From Dipetalonema caudispina (Eukaryota; Nematoda; Chromadorea; Rhabditida; Onchocercidae), in contig JABVXV010000079.1 of assembly GCA_013365325.1 (NCBI GenBank), forward strand, positions 62,001 to 126,000: a DNA stretch of 64,000 bases. Reading direction: 5' to 3'. Positions 48,914 through 61,804 of the stretch are shown one piece after another. How positions within the stretch are numbered: position 1 is the first letter of the stretch; each line of letters starts with the position of its first letter. The notes beneath the pieces were generated by a model. The model was not told the origin of the DNA. It did not search any database and worked only from the letters and a program-made list of their open reading frames with translations. Both the position numbers and the translations under genes were made by a program.

Positions 48914-50866
48914 AAAAGGAAAAAGAAAAAAATAAGAGAAATTTCTGATTATTTATTTTGAATAATTAGTCGAATTTGATGAATAATAATTTTATGACAG
49001 AAAATTTTGACATAACAATATTAGTGATAGATTTAAGCCAAATCATTACAAAATTTTCTTTGGCCAAGTTAGTTACTATTTAATGTTTGATAGGCTTAAT
49101 TTAATAGCATCAATCATTCAGCATTCATCTTTTCTGTCCTTCCATACAAATATATTGTGCAAAGGTATTGTCAATGCACGAATGGTGAGACCTTTGTGTC
49201 GTGCATGCATTCATTTTTGCAAACGCATTACCATTGCAGAAAATATAATGTCTGTAATTCATAATCCTCAATGACCTCTACCCTTTTAATCGTTTTGCTT
49301 TCGAACTATTTTAATCTTTTAAAATTTCAATACCTTACCATTTAACACTTTATCAACACATATACACCACACAGACATTTTATTTATTTGGCTGTACAGA
49401 GAAAAAAAATGATCACATTAACATGAAAAAACTTCGTAGTGCTGAAGGCCAAATGGAGAGTATACGATGATTGAGGAGAGTTCAGACAATTTATACAATT
49501 AGCAAATAGCAAAGAATGTGGAGAAAGTTGATATTTGCAAGATTTATTTAGAGAATTATGCATTGAAATGAACATTGAAGAAATAGAAGAAAAGTAAATA
49601 TATGAGATAGTGTTAAAGAAGCTTGAGTTTAGATAGATTGAGATTTATGAGGGTGGGACATATTATGTGCGCTCCACATATCACATCATGTTTCTACATT
49701 TCTCTTCCAGTCTTAACCATCTGTGCTATCTTATTTTCCTGACTGTTTGATGTTTAGTCATAACGCTATTTTAGATTATTGCATTGTCTGAAGTGATAAA
49801 GAGAGGGTAAAAGAGAGAGAGAGAGAGGAGGAAAAGAGTTGTGTGGCTATCCGTGTGCAGCCCTTCCCTTCTTTCTCGATTGGCATTTTAAATTCTCGAT
49901 TTTCACGATCCTTACCTTACTTCATAGTAGTCTTTCGATCCAATCTTATTGGCAGCATCTTTGTCAATTACTTTAGTTTTGCCTTTAAAGTGAGGCCATC
50001 AAAAGTTCTTTGCCTAAAATTGGCCATAATTCGATGATTTCGATGATCTTTAAATAAGTTGGCCCGATGCCATAACCCTAAATTTCGGGAATGAAATGAC
50101 AACATTTTTCCTGAATTAAATAATATTATCGGGTACTGTTGTGATTTTATACAATAATTAAACCGATCATACTTTTTTTTTTTCCATGACATTGAAACTT
50201 ATAGAATGTATATTCTATATTTCCTATCCATAAATTATTTATTTACTGATTCGCGCATTAGTTTTTACTTACTGTCTATAATTACTTACCATCTATAATT
50301 ATATATAATTGTAGTGAATACGAGTTTGGGAGAAAGGAAGAATGAGTAATTTCGTTTTAATCAATTTATCATTTTTTTCTATATTGTAGAAAAAAAAAAA
50401 AAAAGTGCTTAATTTTATGTTCACTTAGAATGGTTCATAATATTTTTCTTATTTACATACTATTATTTATTTGACTAATTGTTTACTTGTTAACTATTCT
50501 AATTCAAATAATAGTTTAGTTTCTTTTTACTTTTCTTATTTTAGTACATTTTTAACATTTTGAATTATCAAATTAATTAATGTGAAAGATAATTTTTGCA
50601 ATAAAAATTCATTCTTAATTTTCTTCATTTTAATTCAAAAAAGATTGCATTATTGTCATTCTCGAACATAACACTTTCCACTTTTATTTTCTTCATCTAT
50701 ATGGAAACGAGGAGAAAAAAAGAAAAAAAAGAATTGAAAAAGTTGAAATTTACAGAGCAAAATTTTATAGAAATATAAGAAAGTTTTTGATTTTTAAAGG
50801 AAATGATAATTTTTACTTATTTTTAACCCAATCCAACTTTTCGAACATTATGAACCTTCAAAATGA

Positions 50867-50922
50867 ACACACACACACACGCACACAGACACACACAGAC
50901 ACACACACACATATATATATAT
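50867..50922. repeat. (CA)n then (TA)n microsatellite
   Basis: CA repeat with GCAC and CAGA interruptions passing into ATATATATAT. It is similar in build to the compound repeat at 27834-27880. Confidence 0.95.
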
Positions 50923-52043
50923 GCATAATATATAATATACATCTTCGTTGGTGGTCTCATTTGGGTCTTTTTTTTTTTTTTTTAATTTTTTTTTTTTTTT
51001 TTATGCTGCACTTAAAAAGGCTTTTTTCCCCTTTGTATCTTCCTTCCTTTCGGCAAATGACATTTTTTTTTTTTTTTTTTTTTTTTAATATTTTTCGTTT
51101 GTTTACCTTAACGATAATGTAAAAGTATAAAAGATGATGATAATGATAATATAAAATGAGCATTTTCTTGTTATTATGCAATCGTTGATTTATGATAAGA
51201 GTTACTGGTTGGTATGATCGTTTCTTGAAGATGATAAGGTTATCAAGTAAGAGATGTACTTAAATTGATAATGAAAATCAAGTTGGATAAGAATTTTAAG
51301 TTTTCTTTCTTTTATTCTTCTTTTTCTTTTTTTTTTTTTTTTTTGCAACAATAAGAAATTCATCGGTAAGTTTGAGATAACGAAGGAAATTAAGTTAGAT
51401 AATAATTTTTCTTCAACTGGTAAAAGAAGAATGTGAATTTTTGCTATCATTATCGAAAATTATCTCTGCTGTATATAGCTTCCAAGAATGATGAAGAAGA
51501 GAATCATGCATATTTATGAGGGAAATTTTGAATTGATAATATCACTGAAAATAGTGATTAGAAATCTAGAATTGATAAAATGAAACGTTATCGCAAGAGA
51601 AGTAACATTAAAATTATCGATTATTTAATAGTGATAACAAAAATGATCTTTTACTGGTTTATATATCATCTCATCTTGATGATTGAGTTTTAGCTAAAAT
51701 TCATTTAATTTTTTATACAATCATCAATGTAGAGTTAATGCTTCCAATCATATCAGTTCAAAAAAAAAAAAAAAAAAATTAGGATAGCATCCATTAAAGC
51801 TAAATGAAAGATTTCATTCTTTTTTACTTATAACATTTAGCCATATTTACTAAGATCCCTATTTAATCAATTATCAATCTTCTTCCAATAATAATTTCTG
51901 ATCCATTTCGGAACAATTATTAAAAGGTATATAGAATAGGAAATTATTCTTTATATGATTATAAAATATTATTGAAAAGAGATAGGTACCATCTTCCATC
52001 CTGTTTCATTTAATAATAGACAGGTGTTTTCTCTTTTTTCCTT

Positions 52044-52075
<32 letters not shown>

Positions 52076-52127
52076 TTTTTTTTCTTTGTAGCAGTTTATT
52101 AAAGTTTGCCCAAAAAGATGAAGAGGG

Positions 52128-52130
<3 letters not shown>

Positions 52131-52165
<35 letters not shown>
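52131..52165. repeat. (GA)n microsatellite
   Basis: About 31 bases of GA ending in GGGAGG, 45 bp right of a long T run. Confidence 0.95.
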
Positions 52166-52166
<1 letters not shown>

Positions 52167-52285
52167 AAAAGAGAGTTTTTTTCTAATAATAATTTTTGCT
52201 TATATATTAAGATAAAATACGACTTTTATATGAAATTTGAAAACGAAAAAAAGAAAATTTCGTTCACTTTATTAAAAGTATTAGG

Positions 52286-52380
52286 ATCAAACACGTATGT
52301 TTATTATCAAACACGTTACACGTACGTTATCAAACACGTTACACGCATTACACATACGTTATCAAACACATTACACGTAT
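52286..52380. repeat. ACGT-rich minisatellite, about four irregular units
   Basis: Units begin with ATCAAACAC at 52286, 52307, 52332 and 52362, and continue GTATGTTT, GTTACACGTACGTT, GTTACACGCATTACACAT with ACGTT, and ATTACACGTAT. Unit length varies between about 20 and 32 bp by gain or loss of a TTACACG-type sub-motif. The array is dense in ACGT and CACGT cores, which are rare in the flanks. Confidence 0.85.
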
Positions 52381-54476
52381 AAAATTAATGATAAGCGTAG
52401 TTTAATGGAGAGAATATCGAGTATTATCCGATGAAAAAGTAGTATGATGATGATATTTCACATTTTAAAATATCATAAAATTCATTGATTTTATGTTATG
52501 CTAGAAAGTTTATTATTTTATTGATCTATATAATTTAAGAGTATAATTGAGAAAATACCTGACATTTTTTTCATCTTTCATCTCGACATTCATTCTTTTT
52601 CTTTTTCAAGCTAATTCTTTTAATTTTAAGCAAACAAATGAGAAGATGAAAATTTTAACAGAAATGTTAGAACTATATAAAATACGTCTAAATCTAAATA
52701 ACTAAACGTGTTATTTTCTCTCTTTTTTTTTTAAAAAGAAGATCGAGGACAAATGTAATATACTAACATTGACATTTTATTGATATTTCATGAGACTTTT
52801 CCTCTTTTTTTTTCTTTTTTCTTAATTTGAAAATAAGCATTTGAAATTTTGCAATATGAGATATACATCGATAAAAACTATTAAATGGACATCCTCTCCT
52901 TTTTTTTTTTTTTTATTTATTACTGCTCTCAGATAATTCATTTGTCTAGAAAACCTCTCCGTTAAATTGCAAGCAAATTACCAATGATGAAAAAAAAAAA
53001 AAAAAAAAAAAAGAAAGAAAGAAAATGTGGAAAAAAAATTTTTTCGTTTTAATTCAAGATTTAAAAGAAATATATGTCATTGTTGAAAATGAGAACAAGG
53101 AGATGAAAGAGGTGAATATTATAGGATGGAATGGAAAAGCTTTGCATGATTTATAAAGTTTGTTATTCCTATTAAAAAATTAAAAGTAAATATTGTAAGC
53201 GGTAAAGTCTTTCGAACAATTTAATCTTATAAGATTAAAATTGTCATAATTTGTATATTTCCAGTGAAATGAAGAAATGAACTATTAAATTAGGTGAGAA
53301 AGTTTATTCCGAATTTTATCGAATTTTTTATACCGAAATAAAGAATAGTGAAAGTACATCATCAACATATGCAATTAATCCTTCTTCTTGAGATATCTTT
53401 TTCTTTCTTCAGAAAATTATTATTGATTTAAGATATGAAAAATTCGATAAACTTTTGAAACAATTCAAAAAAAAAAGAAATTTAAAGTTTTGAAATTCCG
53501 AAAACATTCCAAATGCTATTTTACCGTAATATTTCTTGTGTTCTATTACAATGTACTTGAGAGGTAGAATTAGATGGTTTTTTTTTTTTTTTTTTTTTCT
53601 TACTTTCATAGTTTTGTTCAGTTTTTCAAACATATAATTTTACATTTAATACCGTATCATTACGAAACAGGAATGTTAACTTATGGTTTTGTAGCTATTG
53701 AAGCGTAAAATGTTGTTAGTGATAATGTTAGTCAATTTATTAATGATAAGTGCTGTTATTATCAAATGATTTGAAGAATTTATGACGCATTTACAATCCT
53801 TTAATTATTGTTTAAATTGAAATAGTATTCTTAGGGCTATCCAAAAAACGATAATTTATATTTCGGAATTTTTCATTTTGTGCGAAAATTTCCATAATCA
53901 TTACTATGTATTCTACGACAATTTATTGGGTAAATTATAGAATCATTTAAGGTTACAAATTAGAAATGGTTGCATGTTAAGTAATTTAAATTAGATATTA
54001 AAAAAACAGAAGTGATAAGTTTGATATTTTTACTGCTAAAAATATTGAATGGTCTAGATTTACGTTACTTAATGTGACATCTTAATTGTAAACAATATAA
54101 CGTAATCATTCCGATTATACGCGATAACATAAGAATGTTATTATTATTTAAATATGATGAAAATTTTGCTGATTAAATGGGAGAATTTGTTAAAGAATTA
54201 TTTTTTTTTACTGTTCATTTAACATAACAGTCAAAAGAATCATTATTTTCCTATTGGAGGAAGACATTAAAATTGTCATAAGTTTAAAATATTGTTTAAA
54301 ATGAATGCAATGGCTGTTCATCACCTTGTCCGATTGATTTTCCGGTTAAACAATGGTTCACTTTCCGTAAATGACAATTTTGTCGATCCGATATTGATGT
54401 GAAAGTAATGTTCGATGGAAATTTTAATGGCATCGGTAGTCGATCATGAAAGGGCTGCTCACAGACAACAATAGCT
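52381..54476. other. Gene-free AT-rich stretch
   Basis: It holds A22 near 52989-53010, T19 near 53579-53597 and an AAAG stretch at 53011-53025. The last 180 bases (54,300-54,475) are noticeably richer in G+C and contain CGATCC, CGGTAAAC and CGGTAG. On the minus strand they form the non-repeat tail of a 154-codon frame (54296-54760) whose remainder is translated GT/CA repeat. I do not accept that frame as a gene. Confidence 0.4.
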
Positions 54477-54632
54477 CTATGTATGTGTATGTGTGTGTAT
54501 GTGTGTATGTGTATGTGTGTATATATATATATACATATCAATGCTATTTTTTGAGGCAATTTTAAAATTGCTGAGTATATATGTATGTATGTGTGTGTGT
54601 GTGTATGTGTGTGTGTGTGTGTGTGTGTGTAC
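54477..54632. repeat. (GT)n / (GTAT)n arrays
   Basis: Two GT-rich blocks (54477-54532 and 54573-54632) of TGTG, TGTA and TATA character, separated by 40 bp of complex sequence ending in GGCAATTTTAAAATTGC. That spacer holds a palindrome, GCAATTTTAAAATTGC at 54557-54572. Confidence 0.95.
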
Positions 54633-54655
54633 CGTAAAACCACTCGTATGTTTAA

Positions 54656-54752
54656 ATACATACGTACACACATATGCAAACACATAGATATATATATACA
54701 CACACATACAAACATACACACGCATACACACACATACATACATACATACATG
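54656..54752. repeat. (CA)n / (CATA)n array, opposite sense
   Basis: A CA-rich array of ACAC, ACAT and TATA character, ending in four CATA units. It is the complement in sense of the GT arrays immediately to its left, with only about 24 bp between them, so the two can fold into a long imperfect hairpin. Confidence 0.95.
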
Positions 54753-56491
54753 TGTTTCATTTACGAATAATTTTCACGACATATTCTAAAGATTGAAAAA
54801 TGAATGCAAATTTTTTTTTTTTTTTTTAAGAATATAATTTTTTAATTTAAGTTGCTATATCCTTCGAATATTCTAAAGGTTATTCTATGACCATTTTAAT
54901 TAATTCTGATTACATTTCCGGTAATACTCAATTATATTTACGACAATTTCGAAGAAATTTTATTTGTTACAAGGCCTTTAGACCTTTAGACATAAAAGAT
55001 TGAAATGCTTTGCATAAGTCATTTAGTAGGGAGCATAGCATTGAATTATTTAATTTAAATACTTGATTGAAATGCTATTTATTCTTTTTTTCCGTTTCAA
55101 ACATAAATGAGAAAAAAAAAAAAAAAAAAGGAAAAGAGACTTGATCGAAATGTATAGATATATGATCACTTTCTAATCTCTTTTGTTAATTTTCAATATT
55201 TAAAATATTCATATACTTAAATTTTATGATGCAGAAAATTCCCTAACTTAATTTACATCTTCTTATTGCAGTTTTCTCGAGAACGATATAAATGAAATGA
55301 TGGAGATATGAATGTTGTTGCTTAAGTTACATGTAGTTTTTTTTTTTTTTTTTTTTTTCATGGGAATAGTAATATCTGTTGATAATTAGCAATTAATTAA
55401 AGCATTGATCGTTTCAAAAAGTTTGTTTTGATTCAAATAGAAATTAGCAAATTATGAACGATGTTTAAAATGAGAATTCTATTCGTTTTTTTTTTTTTTT
55501 TTGTTTTGTTTTTAATGTATATAATTTAAAATAATGGAATGAACAAATATATACAACGATGAAAATTTTACAATTACATTATATACTATATACTTAGATT
55601 AAATGATGTTTTTCGAGTAGTATTGGATATCTTTTTATCATTATTGAGAGAGGAGTAACTTAATAGTCCAATAAATTGGGCCATAAATAAATGTTAGATT
55701 GATACTATAGAAGGAGAAAATGAAATATGAATGGAGAAATATTTCATTTAAATAATGGATTAAATATGGTTAGATGAAATAACTATAACTAAAAAAAGAA
55801 TTGAAGAAAGGGAGGAAAAAAAAAAAAAAAAAAAAAGCAAGGTAGATTGATGATTATCCGATGATTTTTAGAAAAGTGTATTTTATTTACAAAAGTATTT
55901 TATTTCATGTTCAATCCATCTTTATTCATTTTCCACTCTTTCCTTTTATAACTGCAATTTCCGTAAATATTGCAATTATCATCTAGCATATATCCTTTTT
56001 TTTTTTTTTTCCTTTGCTTTTTTTTCATAAATTTAAAAAAAGAAAAAAAAATTTTTCTCCTCCTTTTAGTTTTTTTTTTTTTTTGGGGATGAAATGGAGA
56101 GAAAAAATTTTCTAGTTTTGATTTTTATTAGGGTAAATTGTTACTGTATCATAAATAGTGGTGCAATAAAATTCAAGAATATGATGGTACCATGAATTAA
56201 TTTCCTTCTTGCCAATTTATGGTATTACTTTGGTTACTTTCTATTTCATAAAAGGTAATTATGTTAGTCGCTTGTTTGATATTTTAAAATAGAAAAAAAA
56301 AAAAAAAAAGAATTGTATGAACATAGATAGTTTATTGAAAATGCAATATGAGGCATAATATCTCAATTTACAACATTTTTCAACAAATAGTAGTTAACAA
56401 CATCAACGAGTTGCATTATTGCATTTGATGGTGGATAATTGTTGAAAAGAGATCTTCACATACAAATTGATAGCTTATAATTAACATTAAT

Positions 56492-56532
<41 letters not shown>

Positions 56533-59500
56533 TTTTAATTTTTAGATAATGTAATTTTGCAAGGAAAAAATAACAAAGAAAGAGTTATTTTCTTCTTTTG
56601 TAAAATATGCTACATATTGAATAGATTGTAATAATGCCAAAAAAAGGCAAAAAAAAAAAAAAAAAAAAAAAAAAGACGAATTTTTGGATTTTAATCATTA
56701 TTATAGTGTACTGTAACATATTATTGTTTGTTCACATTCGTTACAATCTTTTAGTTTTCTCAATTAGTGTTTGATGTTTTGTACTTTTTGACTTTCTGTT
56801 TTTAATCATTATCACAATCATCACCATCACTGCTACGATGATCGATGTTGATGACTAGTTTTACTTCCCGTTTTTATAGCCTATGTGATTTACAATCTAC
56901 TGTGGCTAATTTTTTTTTTTTTTTTCTTAAAAGAAAAAATTTCAATTTTTATGGAAGCAACTTATCATTTCATTGATAATAAATGATAGCTATTACATGA
57001 TCCTTACGTGTTATTTAAGCTTTATTTTATATTTATATACACTGTAGTATTTACTTTCTTTATCCTAAATAATGATTGATTAAGATAATTGATAAAGAAG
57101 TCAATTATTAAAAATCATGTTTAATTAATTTAATATAATGTAATCCAATGAACTCATATAATTACTATAAGTCATTTCAATAAGAAATGTTTCAATTTAT
57201 AACCAAATGTAACAAGTGGAATTCGTCATTATTTGTTGTTTAAAAATTAGCACAAAATTTACAAACTTTAGTGTCATTTTTTCCCAAAGCATAGAAAGCA
57301 AGAAGTAGTTGATTGAAATTTTATAATAATTAGTTGAAGTTTAGAAGAAAGCAATTTGCTATTTACAATGAGAGCTTTTTCCAGTCCCAGTTTTTGTCAG
57401 ACAGAAGCATTTGTTCGGTGAACAAATTTTGGCCAATAATTGAAAAACAATGAATTATTTTTATTAAATAATTGATAAAGATTACTGATTATTGATATGT
57501 ACAATTTACAGTTTCCGTAATTTTTTTAGTGCAAAATTATTTGATAACATAATATATCGTAAATTACTTTAAAGGAAGTCAGTGTATGGATTGTTTTACC
57601 GATATGTGATGGTATTACTATAGTGAATTAATTGAGAAATGTTCTATAAGATAATTAGATACACTCCTTGATGATAGCCGGTTAGTCAAAAAATCCCGAA
57701 ATCACAATGATCCCGTTGATGTGTTACTACAATTCAGTTCCCTTTGTTTTTTTTTCTTTTTTTTTTTTTTTGGACATGAATATAATTTTTTTCTTTTTTT
57801 CGAAGTTCAAAAAAATTCCCGAATCCATTTTATAAATCTATAAAGTTTGACCTTCGGAACGAAGTAACAAGATAAGGGAGAGGAAGGGGAGAAGAGGGCT
57901 ATTGACCGGGAAAAAGTTACAAAATAATTTTTCAGATTGAACATATGGAAAACCACGGTAGATAAATTTAGATGATTCAATGTCCACAATTCATATTTTA
58001 AAGTTTTTTACAACTTTTTTTTTCCCAAAATTAGCCTTTTAATTAGTAGTAAAAAGATTATCAATGTATGTATGAGGCTATCCTAATACATTAGAAATCT
58101 TCGGAAAGAAAATTTGATCATCAATTTTCTATCGCAGAAAATACGATTGTTATAATAGTGCTGATGTAGGAAAAGACAAGACATTCATTAGATAACGATA
58201 TGTTTCCATTTAATTTTTCTTTTGTCATTTTCTTAATTTTAGGATGATTTTTGGATTTCTTCTATGCATATAGCATTTTTTTTTTCTTTTGCTTTTTTCT
58301 AGAAATACAAAATTTCATTTTAATTGAAATACAAATTTGCTAGCAAGAATTTATAAGATGGTACAGTGTCTAAGTTAACGCTAAATTTATTTGTATAAAC
58401 TTGATATATAGCTAGCTCATCCATGTTTCATATTTTTAACTTATATTTTTCAATTTTTACGAATGCTTGAGAAACTATTATGATTTATCTATCTAACTAG
58501 ACTAATAGCCTTTTTCTAATTTTTCCATTCAAATATTACTGAATGAATCAGCTAACAGCACAATGTCATCTTAGCTTTGCTGAAGTTTGGTGTGACATTT
58601 TTGTTCAACATTGCTATTTGTTAGAATTGTATTTTTTAATTCTTGTAAAAGATATTTTTGTTTCTCTTAAAAATATATATTAGATATTGTATTTAATGTG
58701 AAAATTTGTTCAAACATTCTTTCCTTTATCTCTCATCTACATTATTGAAATGATGAAAGAGTTAGATGTTGAATGGTAAAAAATATTCATCGAATGATTT
58801 GCTTTTGGCTTTCTTCGTTTTGTAATTTCGGATTAATGAATGGGATGAAATGTAAAATGTTTCAAATGTTTTTATTGGATTCAATTACCAAAATTCTCAT
58901 TTTTTTTTTTTGATTAATTAGCACATGATGGTACGAATTAATGCAAAAATACAACTATTCTTTAATTATAAATGAAAGCATCGTTTTTATTCATACGTTT
59001 TGTATCTTTAGAGAATAATAATGAAAAGAGTAAAAAATTGATGAATATTTTATTTTCAGGTGAAAATTTTACAATTCCAAAAAAAATTTTCCTACTAAAT
59101 AATAAAACATCTATGATATATAGTTGAGATTATTCTCCTCTTTTGTTTTTCATTTTTTTTTTTTTTTGTTTAATTTCCTCAAAAAAAAAAGAGAGGTTTT
59201 TTTTTTCAGTGAATTTTACAAATTATGCTCATTTTTGCATAGAAAATTTTAATGAAGAATGATGTGAATCATTAGAAATCAACCATTGTCGATTTGCAAA
59301 AATCTCATGGATGTTGAAAACTTATCATATTCGCTTTTCCCATCATTCATTTTTTTTTTTTTTTTTGTTTCCGTAATCGTCAAATTGGTATTGCAGTTAA
59401 CAATTTTCTAAACCAAACGGTTAACCGATCAACCTAGTTTTGCTTTGTTACTTGATTACCAATAAATAATATATCTAGATTGTATCTGAAAATGTCATCT

Positions 59501-60295
59501 ACATTCGTTTTTTTTTTTTTTTTTACTGTTTTGGCAAAATTTTGGTTTTTTTTTTTGTTATAGTTTGAGTTAAAAGGAATTGAAAAGCACCAAAAAGGGG
59601 AAAAAAAAAAATAGAAGAAGCTAAGATACTGAAAGGATTTCCTCATAGTTTCTTCACATATTTCAACTTCCATAAAATAGATATCTTCTGTTGCAGATTT
59701 GAATCATTTTCCTATTTTTCGGATTAGAACTGATAAAAGACTTCCAATACAAAAAGATCTAATGAAATTCATAGGTAAAATACGAGGATAAATGATGAAG
59801 GAGAAGGAGATAAGATAAAAGGAAGTAAAAAATTTTTAAATATTCATCAACAATAATACTACTAAGTTAGTTTATAAGAAATAAAAAAAAAAAATGTATG
59901 CTAATATCATAATTTCGTTTTAACCTTAGGTATTATCTAATCAATTTGGTTAAATAAAAAAGATTTTATTCTATTGATGAATGTTTAACTAATATCTACG
60001 AGTTATTCATATGTTTACATATTAGCAAATGTTTAAAAAGTATTTTATATATTCATTAAGTTAATTAATTAAAATATTCACTACTTAACCTCATGAAACT
60101 GTTGAAATTGTTTCACTCATCATTTTTCAAGAAAGATACATTATGAATTGTTTTTTTTTTTTTGTTGTTCAGTTACTGTGTCATTTAGAGAAAGTTGTGT
60201 TACAGTATTCTCATATGAGAGGAAATTTTAGTTGCATTCATTAATTGCGGAAAGAACTTGTTGAGCTCATTTTGAAAGTGAAAAGCTTTTCTGTG
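54753..60295. other. Gene-free AT-rich stretch, 5.5 kb
   Basis: Long homopolymers are at 55339-55358 (T), 55819-55838 (A), 56498-56525 (A28) and 56651-56674 (A24), with further poly(T) at 59509-59524 and elsewhere. The frame at 57807-57989 (-) and other short frames lack support. No repeat family was recognised other than homopolymers. Confidence 0.5.
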
Positions 60296-60335
60296 TTTTT
60301 CTTTTTTTCTTTTTTCTTTTTTCTTTTTTCTTTTG
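60296..60335. repeat. (CTTTTTT)n heptamer-like repeat
   Basis: Five or so CTTTTTT units in tandem, ending CTTTTGTC. It is one of several T-runs in the window that are phased by single C residues (compare 30423-30470). Confidence 0.85.
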
Positions 60336-60807
60336 TCAGATAGAGGAAAATGGATATTGAATGATTGAAGAGAAAATGTTACCTCATAATTATAAAGGCC
60401 TATTCTCTTTCCTACATTTTTCCTTTCTAAAATATTGGATAGGTATTTCTTTCATTTTTCAATCGGTCATTAAACTTTCTATTTTTCATAAGAGCTTTTA
60501 AAGGTGAACATGTTTAAGTGGAGAAAAATTGTATATCAATCAAATTCTTACCATTACATATTAATAATATGCCGTGTGCTAAGTTAATCTTTCGGATTGG
60601 TTTAACTACTTCAATAAGTTGCATTTTGATGATTATTTGTTCGATAGAATTTTTGAGTTTAAAAAAAAAAAATGTTTTTTTTCATTTTTTTTTTTTTTTT
60701 TTTTTTTTCAAAATCAGTCAACCAATTTCAACACACTGATATGGTCGTAGATGCAGCATGCGAGTAATTTCACCTTTAATCATATTGAGCGGTGAGGGTG
60801 AAAAGGA

Positions 60808-60902
60808 TGATAATGATGATGCTGATGATAATGATGATAATGATGGTGGTGATAATGATGATGATGATGATAATGATGATAACGATGATGATGATGATAA
60901 TA
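60808..60902. repeat. (GAT)n / (GATAAT)n array
   Basis: Imperfect trinucleotide array of GATGAT and AATGAT, with GCTGAT, GGTGGT and AACGAT variants. All three frames on both strands stay open across it, producing spurious Met/Ile-, Ser/Leu- and His/Tyr-repeat frames of up to 106 codons. Confidence 0.95.
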
Positions 60903-61745
60903 AGTGACGCACAACAAAATGGGTGGGTAAGTGGGGAATGGAAATGGGATGAAGTTAACTGGCATGTTTGTTCGATTTTGTCTCCAAACTGGCTTTCTTT
61001 TTGTCTTTTTTTTTTTTTCTTGCTTCACAATTTTTCTTTCAATTTTTGTACGATAATTTTGCATCTATCGATACTGTTTGATGATACTGTCACTAATTTG
61101 AAACATTTTTGAATTTATCTTTTTAATGTAGAATCATTTTTTCATATAACATTTTATTATTTTTAGTTGAAAATATACCGACATTTTATTTTGTATCAAA
61201 GAAAAATCATACATTTGTTTAGAAGTTTGCAGAGAGATCAAAAAGTTCGATATTGGATTAAATCGTGGAAATTAACTTCAATATAAGCTATAAATCATCT
61301 ATGCTTGGAGAGTATTCTCACTGATACGAATGAAAATACGATGCGAATGCTAATTTACCAATAGCACTTTTAATACGATGTCGAAAATTTTCAAAATTAC
61401 AAATAACAATTCATTTTTGGAATATTTGAATGCAGAGAATACTTCTACTTATATGATCGAAAGGTAAGTTGATATGATAATACAGTAATTTCAACTTAAA
61501 ATTCACACAGTGTTGTAATTATAATGTACCAAGCTTATCACAATAAATGTAATATATAGTGATAACATAATTTTATTTTAATATGAATATACAGTATTAT
61601 CATTCTTAGAGATTTTCATGTATATCATCGGGAAATATTGGAAAATTGGAATAATTCTCGAGATTGTATATATAGGTTAGGTTTTCGAGAAATCGATATG
61701 TAAATGTGGCAGGGTTCGAGAAACATTACCAACCATTTGTTTATG

Positions 61746-61749
<4 letters not shown>
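60903..61749. other. Gene-free stretch
   Basis: Complex AT-rich sequence with G+C-richer edges next to the GAT array (GTGACGCACAAC, GGGTGGGTAAGTGGGG). It contains GGTTCGAG at 61713, which resembles a tRNA B box, but no cloverleaf can be drawn around it. Confidence 0.45.
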
Positions 61750-61788
<39 letters not shown>

Positions 61789-61804
61789 GTGTACGTATGT
61801 ATGT
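61750..61804. repeat. (GT)n then (GTAT)n microsatellite
   Basis: Fifteen or so GT dinucleotides followed by TATGTATGTGTGTACGTATG. It is built like the left part of the 54.5-kb arrays. Confidence 0.95.

Larger units (their letters stand above)
48417..52285. other. Gene-free AT-rich stretch
   Basis: A36-37 at 48875-48911 is the longest homopolymer in the window. Others are T runs near 50971-51002 and 51063-51086, a short GA tract at 49815-49829, and A17 near 51762-51778. A G+C-richer patch at 49,840-50,110 is open on both strands (plus 49843-50037, minus 49968-50192). The two readings contradict each other and neither has a start, splice or poly(A) signal that decides it. Confidence 0.4.

Noticed and set aside
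49843..50192. Opposed short frames in a G+C-richer patch
   Set aside because: Both strands are open over the same bases, with no signals that favour either.
54296..54760. 154-codon minus-strand frame, the longest in the window
   Set aside because: Two thirds is Val/Cys/Tyr and His/Thr/Tyr repeat from GT/CA arrays, which stay open in several frames on both strands.
60262..60283. TGAGCTCATTTTGAAAGTG resembles the bantam/mir-80 microRNA family
   Set aside because: The seed differs by one base (GAGCTCA against GAGATCA) and no complementary arm is present within about 70 bases on either side, so no precursor hairpin can form.
60780..61112. Overlapping frames of 64-106 codons around 60.8-61.1 kb
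   Set aside because: They are products of the GAT array, open in all frames. The short non-repeat ends show no splice or start context.
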